Shown piece after piece: positions 1 through 5,072 of a stretch of 8,306 bases of DNA. Origin of the DNA: Promethearchaeota archaeon (lineage in GTDB: Archaea > Asgardarchaeota > Lokiarchaeia > Sigynarchaeales > SOKP01); NCBI GenBank assembly GCA_030605085.1, contig JAUWBH010000212.1, positions 1-8,306 of the forward strand, given 5' to 3'. Within the stretch, counting starts at the first letter, position 1, and each line of letters begins with the position of its first letter. The notes under the pieces are model-generated. The model had not been told where the DNA came from. It worked only from the letters and a program-made list of their open reading frames with translations, and ran no database searches. The translations under genes and the position numbers were made by a program.

Positions 1-295
1 TTAATTTTTTAATTCTTTTTGTGTCCTGAAAATTACCTTTCTTGTTTTCAATACTTCTATAATATGCTAATTGTTTGTTGTAAAATTGATTTATAGATTT
101 TAGAACCTTACCTTTAACAATAATCGGTTTTTTACCAATATTGTTTACACCGGTTATAAGATTGTTCAATCCCAAATCAATTGCTAAAATATTGTCTTGA
201 TTTAATCCTAAATTCTGTTCTGTAATCCATTTTTTTTTTTCAATTTTGTTTATAAATCTATTTAATAGAAATATATAAGTTCGAAATTTTTGTAG
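1..295 (-). pseudogene. tnpB: TnpB (IS605/IS1341 OrfB) fragment with RuvC-I, 5'-truncated, runs off the window
   Basis: Reading the minus strand leftward from 295 gives an open frame that passes position 1. It includes the RuvC-I motif NILAIDLGLNNLITGV, with the catalytic Asp codon at 176-178, then KSINQFYNKQLAYY and a Lys-rich stretch. The AIDLGLNNL signature is typical of TnpB, the RNA-guided nuclease of IS200/IS605-family elements. An in-frame stop lies just upstream (296-298). There is no ATG in the frame before the RuvC-I motif, and the 126 bp up to the next gene cannot hold the missing N-terminal half of roughly 150-180 residues. The copy is therefore truncated at its 5' end. An A11 run on the coding strand (the T run at 230-240) lies inside the frame and is a likely slippage site. 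RuvC-II and RuvC-III, if present, are outside the window. Family assignment is confident; status as a dead remnant is inferred from the missing start. Confidence 0.8.
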
Positions 296-409
296 TTAAT
301 TATACTCAATTTTGTTTTATATTGTATCTATAAATTTATTTATGTTTAGAGTTATTTTCTAAATTAAAGAATAATAATAATAATATTCAATATGTTATAG
401 TGATTTATG

Positions 410-416
410 AAAGGGT
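410..416 (+). promoter_or_regulatory. Weak Shine-Dalgarno before the acyl-CoA dehydrogenase gene
   Basis: The segment AAAGGGT ends about 9 nt before the ATG at 425 and is the only purine-rich site nearby. The 126-bp gap upstream (299-424) is AT-rich, holds a short ATA/AAT triplet run (about 370-386) and TATA-like words near 330-345, and has no gene. Confidence 0.4.
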
Positions 417-424
417 AATTAAAT

Positions 425-1093
425 ATGGACATTAGATTAAGAGATTTTGAACCTATTCGCATCCAACGTTATGTACATGAATTAGATTTGTTGGCAAATC
501 CTTTGCTGACTCCGCAAGAAAAAGAGTTTCTTGCCGAATTTTACGACTTTTTAGAAAGAGATCTTGATAAGGATTTGAAAGCCCTTGAAGAGCTAAATTA
601 TTTTGTAGAAGAACCAACTCAAGACAAAAAAAAAGAGATTGTCATTCGTATTCTCAAGAAATTAGCGGACAATGGGTATTATAGCACAATTCTTAACGAA
701 GATGAGTATGAAGTTGGAAAGATTACTAGAAACGCACTTATTGCCTACGCTTTATGTGGGGGAAGATGGAGCGAATCGAGCGAACGATATATCGCAGGAA
801 ATTATAGTATTGAGATGGGACGCCTTTCAGGAGGCACTTTATACTGTAATCCTGTAAATTATAAGGCGACAGAACAGCAAAAAGAAAAGTTTTTGATTCC
901 TGTTGCAAGAGATGGTATCCCCGCAGCATCAGCTATGACGGAGTTTAACGCTGGTAGCGATATATCTCGAATGGAGTTAAATATTCTAATAAAAGACGAT
1001 AAAGCAATTCTTAAAGGAAAAAAGGTTTTTATTACAAATGGTATGATTGCGGATAATATTATTGTATATGGCAGAATAATAATGGACCGATAG
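425..1093 (+). CDS. Acyl-CoA dehydrogenase, N-terminal part (gene interrupted by a frameshift)
   Basis: This is the N-terminal half and most of the middle beta domain of an acyl-CoA dehydrogenase, a flavoenzyme that oxidises acyl-CoA to 2-enoyl-CoA with FAD and passes electrons to ETF or a similar carrier. The visible family signatures are YKATEQQKEKFLIPVA (residues 146-161), which matches the usual G-T-x-x-Q-K-x-x-Y-L-P segment, AMTEFNAGSD (170-179), equivalent to the TEPxAGSD signature, and KGKKVFITNG (197-206), equivalent to NGxKxxITNG. The first 70 or so residues are charged and helical and somewhat longer than usual. The frame ends at a TAG at 1091-1093 directly after VYGR, in the middle of the beta domain, while the homologous sequence continues in the next frame from about 1075. 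Restoring one A near 1075 gives a 444-residue protein, somewhat above the family's usual 380-400. No partner genes such as etfAB lie next to it, so substrate and pathway stay open. Confidence 0.85.
   Translation: MDIRLRDFEPIRIQRYVHELDLLANPLLTPQEKEFLAEFYDFLERDLDKDLKALEELNYFVEEPTQDKKKEIVIRILKKLADNGYYSTILNEDEYEVGKITRNALIAYALCGGRWSESSERYIAGNYSIEMGRLSGGTLYCNPVNYKATEQQKEKFLIPVARDGIPAASAMTEFNAGSDISRMELNILIKDDKAILKGKKVFITNGMIADNIIVYGRIIMDR
1075..1083 (+). other. Frameshift site splitting the acyl-CoA dehydrogenase
   Basis: Upstream frame: GGC AGA ATA ATA ATG GAC CGA TAG. Downstream frame: AAT AAT AAT GGA CCG ATA, encoding NNNGPIGAIIVDT, which continues the beta domain. One base is missing relative to an intact gene; AGAAAT shortened to AGAAT would explain it. 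The site is not a canonical slippery heptamer with a downstream stem, so a true mutation or an assembly error is more likely than programmed frameshifting. Confidence 0.75.
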
Positions 1094-1164
1094 GAGCCAT
1101 AATAGTTGATACTGAAAACCAAAAATTAAGAAACTTTAGATCTGCTAGGATAAGAACTTACGGG

Positions 1165-1758
1165 ATGACTGATGCTTTTGTTAGTCGATTAATCTTTGAT
1201 AGAGCAGAGCAACCAGTCGAAAATGTGCTTCATGGAGCGGGATTGGATATAGCATTTCATCAGCTTACGGAAGAAAGATTAGTAATAAGTGCGGAAGCTC
1301 TTGGAGATGCCATGAAAAAATTACTTTTTTCTCATACATACGCGCTCCATCGTAGACAATTTGAGAAGCGCTTACACCAATACCAAGTAATTCGATTCCC
1401 AATCTCAAAAAATATAAGAGAAATGAATTTGCTAATTTCAACGCTGATAAATTATACCAGAGAGTTAGATCGAAGGCCAGAACTTGGCAGTTCTAAATTA
1501 ATGGCTGCTCACGCAATGGGATTAAAGATATCCGCAACGGAACTGGGATTTGAGAGCGCAATCCATTGTTTCAGAACCATGGGCGGACGAGGTTTTATAA
1601 GGCAATATTCTAACCCAATTGGCTTGCTCGACCCTTATTGCATGATTCACGGCGGCGGCAGCAACTATGTGTTAGAAGACAGCGAATCCCGAAGATATTT
1701 CAAGTATAAACCCACGCGGAGGGAGCTTGAAGATGTTATTCCAAGGATAGATTTATAA
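1165..1758 (+). CDS. Acyl-CoA dehydrogenase, C-terminal part (same gene, shifted frame)
   Basis: This is the C-terminal helical domain of the same enzyme. The open frame and the homology start at about 1075; the ATG at 1165 is only the first Met codon in it, so this is probably not an independent gene. Segments in order: end of the beta domain (residues 1-20), a helix with TEERLVISAEALG (35-47), RRQFEKRLHQYQVIRFPISK, equivalent to the usual R-x-x-F-G-x-x-L-x-x-F-Q signature, and TMGGRGFIRQYSNPIGLLDP, equivalent to the LGGxGY region. At the place where short- and medium-chain enzymes carry the catalytic Glu (IYEGTxEIQ), this protein has MIHGGGSNYVLED with Gly. The Glu of EERLV (codon 1273-1275) lines up with the alternative catalytic Glu known from isovaleryl-CoA and long-chain acyl-CoA dehydrogenases. 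The enzyme may therefore be of that second type, or altered in function. Confidence 0.8.
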   Translation: MTDAFVSRLIFDRAEQPVENVLHGAGLDIAFHQLTEERLVISAEALGDAMKKLLFSHTYALHRRQFEKRLHQYQVIRFPISKNIREMNLLISTLINYTRELDRRPELGSSKLMAAHAMGLKISATELGFESAIHCFRTMGGRGFIRQYSNPIGLLDPYCMIHGGGSNYVLEDSESRRYFKYKPTRRELEDVIPRIDL

Positions 1759-1769
1759 ATTCCTTATAT

Positions 1770-2032
1770 TTGAAAATTTTTTTTATTAAAATCTTATTTT
1801 GCTCAATATTGTCTCTTTGCAGTTTAATTTCAGGATTTACTGCGGGAAACCCAAAACATGTCATTTTGGCAGGATTAATGTTTTTTATTTTTTTTATCCG
1901 CATCAATCGCTCTCATCAACTTCGAGGATTTTTTTTCTAATAATCGCTATTTATGTATTAATTTCATGTATCGCTGCTGGATATTCTGGTGGATTAATTA
2001 GAAAAAAAATGAAATTATATCCTTTAATATAG
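1770..2032 (+). pseudogene. Small membrane protein, about three helices, frameshifted at a T8 run
   Basis: Two overlapping frames each read as half of one small membrane protein. The first runs from a TTG at 1770 to a TAA at 1938-1940 and contains FCSILSLCSLISGFTAG and HVILAGLMFFIFFI. The second is open from before 1900 to a TAG at 2030-2032 and contains FFLIIAIYVLISCIAAGYSG followed by the basic tail GLIRKKMK. They join at the T8 run at 1929-1936, where one extra T would fuse them into a protein of about 88 residues. The LISGFTAG and LISCIAAGYSG segments resemble each other, as in the Gly-rich duplicated helices of small archaeal membrane proteins. I do not recognise a named family and the start is uncertain. 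It follows the acyl-CoA dehydrogenase by 11 bp and could have shared its transcript. Confidence 0.45.
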
Positions 2033-2058
2033 AAGGTTGTTATTAAATATAGTAAAAT

Positions 2059-2079
2059 TACCATTATATCTTAATGGTA
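2059..2079. terminator. Hairpin between convergent genes, possible terminator
   Basis: A perfect 7-bp inverted repeat, TACCATT / AATGGTA, with a 7-nt loop starts 27 bp after the stop of the small membrane gene. A second, smaller repeat, AATCT / AGATT, follows at 2082-2097. Both lie between a plus-strand gene end and a minus-strand gene end (2145), a fitting place for bidirectional termination. Archaeal termination depends mainly on T-runs, which are weak here, so the role is tentative. Confidence 0.4.
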
Positions 2080-2144
2080 TAAATCTCTTTTAAGATTAAA
2101 ATGAATTTATAAAAAACAATGTAAAATAAAAAAAAATAAAAAAA

Positions 2145-2456
2145 TTAATCTTCTTTAATAACGAGCTCTTTTATAAATTTTGGTAAAGTAAAACCAATGT
2201 AGAAGTTGATAGCACTAATAATTACAAAAGTTCTAGCTAAAACTAAAGTTAATTCCGTTACTATACCCAAAGCATCAATTATGGTTCCTATTGAAAAAGT
2301 AATAAATGCTACCAAAAGGAATTTTCCTTTTAATCTAATTTCGTTATTTTCTGATCTGAAACATTCTCGCACAAATAGATTTCCCATTGATAGAAATATG
2401 ACTATCGAAAATAGTAAATCTTTATTTGATATGAAATTCGATGACAATGCTGGCAA
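2145..2456 (-). pseudogene. C-terminal fragment of a multi-pass membrane protein, 5' end lost at the tnpB junction
   Basis: The minus-strand frame encodes about 100 residues with three clear hydrophobic helices: LLFSIVIFLSMGNLFV, then (after the charged loop RSENNEIRLKGK) FLLVAFITFSIGTIIDALGI, then LVLARTFVIISAINFYIGF. It ends in a charged tail, KFIKELVIKED. The alternation of helices and loops and the polar tail look like the end of a real membrane protein, not a chance frame. The only available start is a TTG at 2454-2456, just after an in-frame stop at 2463-2465, and no N-terminal half is visible. The loss coincides with the point where tnpB sequence begins on the other strand, so the gene was probably cut by that element. 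I cannot name the family. It is convergent with the small membrane gene to its left. Confidence 0.6.
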
Positions 2457-3042
2457 ATTCGTCTATTTACCAAATAAAGAATTAAATCCTACAAATATAA
2501 AACAAAGACTCATTAATTTAAGAAAGGAACATAGAATCGTTCAAAAGCTAAGGATGGAATACGAAAATAGACGTCCAAATGATTACTGGAATAAAATAAA
2601 ATGGTATCATCGAATGAAAACAGAATCGTACATCTGGAGTAAAATTCAACGGCTAAATAAGGAAGTCGTTAATAGACTGTCTGGATTAATCGTCAGAATT
2701 GCTCATTATCATGGAGCAAACAGAATTAAAGCAGAAGAGTTAAGTTGGTCAAAACATTCAAAAAAATCGGAAAAAGGAAGCTGGATTACATTTTGGCAGA
2801 CTCATTGGTTTTTCTCTCAAGTACAATACATGACTCTGCAAAATGCTTTAAGGAAAAATATAGAATTTGTTGTAGTAAATGCGTATAAATCTTCTCATAT
2901 TTGTGCTGTTTGCAAAGAAGAAGGCTTCAGAAATGGAAAAACGTTTCATTGTAAGCATTGTGGAACATATGTAGATTCTGATCTGAATGCCTCAAGGCTT
3001 ATTGGTAAAAGAAAAATATTAAGAAATTTAAGTATTAGTTGA
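2431..3042 (+). pseudogene. tnpB: TnpB (IS605/IS1341 OrfB) C-terminal fragment: RuvC-II, zinc ribbon, RuvC-III
   Basis: The frame is open from an ATG at 2206, but its first 75-80 codons are antisense to the membrane-protein fragment and do not look like TnpB. TnpB-like sequence starts near 2450-2490, so I give an internal ATG (2431) as nominal start. Segments in order, with coordinates of the long frame in residues: the helical stretch NIKQRLINLRKEHRIVQK (97-114); NRLSGLIVRIAHYHGANRIK leading into AEELSW, the RuvC-II Glu (177/178); VVVNAYKSSHICAVC and FHCKHC, a four-Cys zinc ribbon (C233, C236, C249, C252); and YVDSDLNASRLIG, the RuvC-III Asp (D259, possibly D257). The N-terminal recognition domains and the RuvC-I Asp are absent, so this fragment cannot be an active RNA-guided nuclease by itself. 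It differs in sequence from the fragment at 1-295 and is not its other half. Confidence 0.8.
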
Positions 3043-3110
3043 TACTCGGCTAAATATCTGTGTTTGGTCGAAGGACTTCAGTTACAGTCCTACATAATAT
3101 GTCCAGATTT
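3043..3110 (+). ncRNA. Candidate tnpB right end / omega RNA (reRNA) remnant
   Basis: IS605-type tnpB genes are followed by the element's right end, whose transcript serves as TnpB guide RNA. Directly after this tnpB stop, the DNA is richer in G and C than the flanking AT tract and contains a perfect 6-bp hairpin, AGGACT / AGTCCT with an 8-nt loop (3072-3091). It also holds a nested longer-range pair, ATCTG (3056-3060) with CAGAT (3103-3107). The position and fold fit an omega RNA scaffold. Without an element boundary or a second copy to align, the assignment rests on location and structure only. The rest of the gap to 3235 is featureless AT-rich sequence apart from possible promoter words near 3203-3212. 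Confidence 0.35.
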
Positions 3111-3235
3111 GGGTATATTTTTAGTAACTGTTATAATAATTTAATAGATATAATATAATACTTTTTTACTTTAGTTTTATTAAAAAATTATCACACAATA
3201 AGTTATTAAATAGAAGTTCTTAATATATATAGATA

Positions 3236-4204
3236 ATGAGCTATCATAATTTCGAAAGCTTTGACATCACTCGACAAGTAGAACAATACTCTGGTAAAAA
3301 ATTAGAAGATTTGTTTCAAAATCAGACAATTATTAGGAATGAAATGGGCGAATTCGTGGAGTTAGTGTGGAAGGAACCCAATTTTTCCTGTGAATTGAAC
3401 CTGCAAATGACAAAAAGAAAGATCCTTTATAACCTTAAAACGGTATATTTTATTGGTGAGCATTTTGAAAATTACCTAACGAAAAGAGGGATAAAAAATC
3501 TTATCGATTTAAAATTCCATTTAAAATACACAGATTCTGCGAATAAAATTTTAAACTTAATCAAAAAAAGAGATTATGAAACTCTTTGTAAAAACAGATA
3601 CATAAACGATTTAGATGTCATATTTTGTTTCGAGTTGGAGGATCTTCTATTTTTAGACATTGAAACTTTAGGTATATACGATTCTCCAATGATTATTGTA
3701 GGATTAGGATTTTTTAGAAATAATCAGTTTCAAATTCATATTTTATTCGCCCGGGAATTAGAAGAAGAAATAGCTATCTGTGAGCATCTTAAGAACGAAA
3801 TACTTCCAAATTTCAAATGCTTTATAACTTATAACGGCAAGAGCTTCGACATTCCTTACATTGCGAATAGATTATTATATTATTTTGACGAAAATCCGAT
3901 GATTTTTGAGGATGATATACCTTACAAACACATAAATACGAAATATCACCATATCGATTTGTATCATAATTGTCGTCGAAAATATAAAGGAATGTATTAC
4001 GATTATACTTTGACTAACATTGAGAAAAAATTGTTAAGTTGGACGCGAGACAACGATTTACCGAGCAACCTAGTTGGAATGTGTTATAGAAAATATTTAA
4101 AAGACCCTATTAGATATATTGGATTAGTTAAAGATATTATCGAACATAATTACACTGATATTTATTCTTTGCCTTTAATTTTACAGAAAATGTTAGAAGA
4201 TTGA
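3236..4204 (+). CDS. YprB / RNase_H_2-type DEDDh 3'-5' exonuclease
   Basis: A 322-residue protein with a C-terminal ribonuclease H-like exonuclease domain of the YprB type. Exo I is LLFLDIETLG, with metal-binding D141 and E143. Exo II is FITYNGKSFDIPYI, with D205. The last motif is IIEHNYTDIYSLPLIL, with H304 and D308 in the HxxxD spacing that defines DEDDh nucleases. D241 in HIDLYH is a further conserved-looking acidic residue. Residues about 65-95 (YFIGEHFENYLTKRGIKNLI) resemble a helix-hairpin-helix-like segment that might contact nucleic acid. Proteins of this family are thought to trim DNA or RNA 3' ends; the substrate here is unknown. The ATG follows an AT-rich leader with no Shine-Dalgarno site, and a TATA-like word at 3203-3212 lies at about the distance expected for a leaderless transcript. 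All four catalytic residues are present, so it should be active. Confidence 0.8.
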   Translation: MSYHNFESFDITRQVEQYSGKKLEDLFQNQTIIRNEMGEFVELVWKEPNFSCELNLQMTKRKILYNLKTVYFIGEHFENYLTKRGIKNLIDLKFHLKYTDSANKILNLIKKRDYETLCKNRYINDLDVIFCFELEDLLFLDIETLGIYDSPMIIVGLGFFRNNQFQIHILFARELEEEIAICEHLKNEILPNFKCFITYNGKSFDIPYIANRLLYYFDENPMIFEDDIPYKHINTKYHHIDLYHNCRRKYKGMYYDYTLTNIEKKLLSWTRDNDLPSNLVGMCYRKYLKDPIRYIGLVKDIIEHNYTDIYSLPLILQKMLED

Positions 4205-4242
4205 ACTAATATAGATGTTTTAATTTTTTCATAGTGCTTTAA

Positions 4243-4881
4243 ATGGATAAAAAAGACATTATCTCACTTAATAAGCGAGCTTGGGATCACATCGCAGAAA
4301 AGTATGAAAAAGCAAATTATGGTACAATTAGTCCCATATTTGAGCTATTTTGCTCCTATCTTCCGAAACATGGATTAATATTAGATTTAGGCTCAGGCAC
4401 GGGATTACCATACGATAAGATGTTCATAGAGAGAGGATTTAATGTTGTTGGGATCGATATATCTTCTGAAATGATTGAGATTGCGAGAAGAAATGTGCCC
4501 CAAGCGGAATTTACTGAGCTTTCTATGACAGAGATTGATTATGAAAACGAGTTTGATGGTGTTTTTTCCTCTTATTCTATGCTCCTACTCGATCCAACCT
4601 CGTTTAAGGATGTAGCAAAAGAAATTGTACGAGCATTGAAGAAAGATGGTGTTTTTTACGTATCCTTAAATGAACCTTGGGAAGAGGGCGCTGATGTCGA
4701 TGCAGAAGTCATAGTAGAAATAATGGGTGAGACGATGTACAGTAGAGCCTATATAATAGATGATGTTTTAGACGCTTTCACGCCTTTAGGGTTAAACCTC
4801 GTTAAATTTAATCGTCATATTGAAAGATCTGAAGAATTTGGAGAGGAACATACAGTAGTATATTTATTCAAAAAGCCTTAA
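4243..4881 (+). CDS. Class I SAM-dependent methyltransferase
   Basis: A 212-residue Rossmann-fold methyltransferase of the UbiE/Methyltransf_25-like group. Motif I is LILDLGSGTG (residues 45-54), which binds S-adenosylmethionine. The acidic residue that contacts the SAM ribose is in VVGIDIS (D72). Motif IV lies in FDGVFSSYSMLLL (104-116), and DGVFYVSLNEP (135-145) is the strand after motif V. The N-terminal NKRAWDHIAEKYEKANYGTI is the usual lid region of small-molecule methyltransferases in this group. The substrate cannot be read from the sequence. It starts 38 bp after the exonuclease gene on the same strand with no recognisable Shine-Dalgarno site, so it is either co-transcribed or has its own leaderless start. 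No link in function with the exonuclease is shown beyond the spacing. Confidence 0.85.
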   Translation: MDKKDIISLNKRAWDHIAEKYEKANYGTISPIFELFCSYLPKHGLILDLGSGTGLPYDKMFIERGFNVVGIDISSEMIEIARRNVPQAEFTELSMTEIDYENEFDGVFSSYSMLLLDPTSFKDVAKEIVRALKKDGVFYVSLNEPWEEGADVDAEVIVEIMGETMYSRAYIIDDVLDAFTPLGLNLVKFNRHIERSEEFGEEHTVVYLFKKP

Positions 4882-5001
4882 TTGAAGTTTCCCAGAATTT
4901 AGCGCATTATCTCAATTTATTAATAAGTACATGTGGTAGATAGAAAACGTCGATCCATCGTTTCTGTAAATTATATTTTTGAGTTTCTTTTAACTAATAA
5001 A

Positions 5002-5009
5002 TTTATAAG
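5002..5009 (+). promoter_or_regulatory. TATA box of the TPR gene
   Basis: TTTATAAG matches the archaeal TATA-box consensus, preceded by an A-rich BRE-like stretch (AACTAATAAA). Transcription would start near 5030, giving a leader of about 40 nt that includes the Shine-Dalgarno site. The gap since the methyltransferase gene (4882-5072) otherwise shows only a weak AAACG / CGTTT inverted repeat near 4945-4962. Confidence 0.5.
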
Positions 5010-5056
5010 TGCGAATTTTCTTTATTTTTAATAGAAAGTGGTTTTTTTTTCAAAAA

Positions 5057-5062
5057 AGAGGG
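5057..5062 (+). promoter_or_regulatory. Shine-Dalgarno site that decides the TPR start
   Basis: AGAGGG ends 10 nt before the ATG at 5073, nearly the same spacing as the GAGGT site of lokiactin. The in-frame GTG at 5064 lies only one base after it and cannot be the start served by it, so the ATG at 5073 is preferred. Confidence 0.65.
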
Positions 5063-5072
5063 TGTGAATAAT

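Noticed and set aside
1070..1093. Programmed -1 frameshifting in the acyl-CoA dehydrogenase
   Set aside because: There is no X-XXY-YYZ slippery heptamer and no clear stem after it; such shifting is also not known for this family.
672..1122. Short open frames on both strands inside the acyl-CoA dehydrogenase
   Set aside because: They overlap a frame with clear family signatures and show no motif of their own.
2206..2430. ATG at 2206 as the start of a longer TnpB protein
   Set aside because: The first 75-80 residues are the complement of a convincing membrane-protein fragment and lack TnpB features.
2431..3042. RuvC-dead TnpB-like regulator (TldR) instead of a remnant
   Set aside because: Those regulators keep the N-terminal RNA- and DNA-recognition regions; here the whole N-terminal half is gone while RuvC-II and RuvC-III residues are kept.
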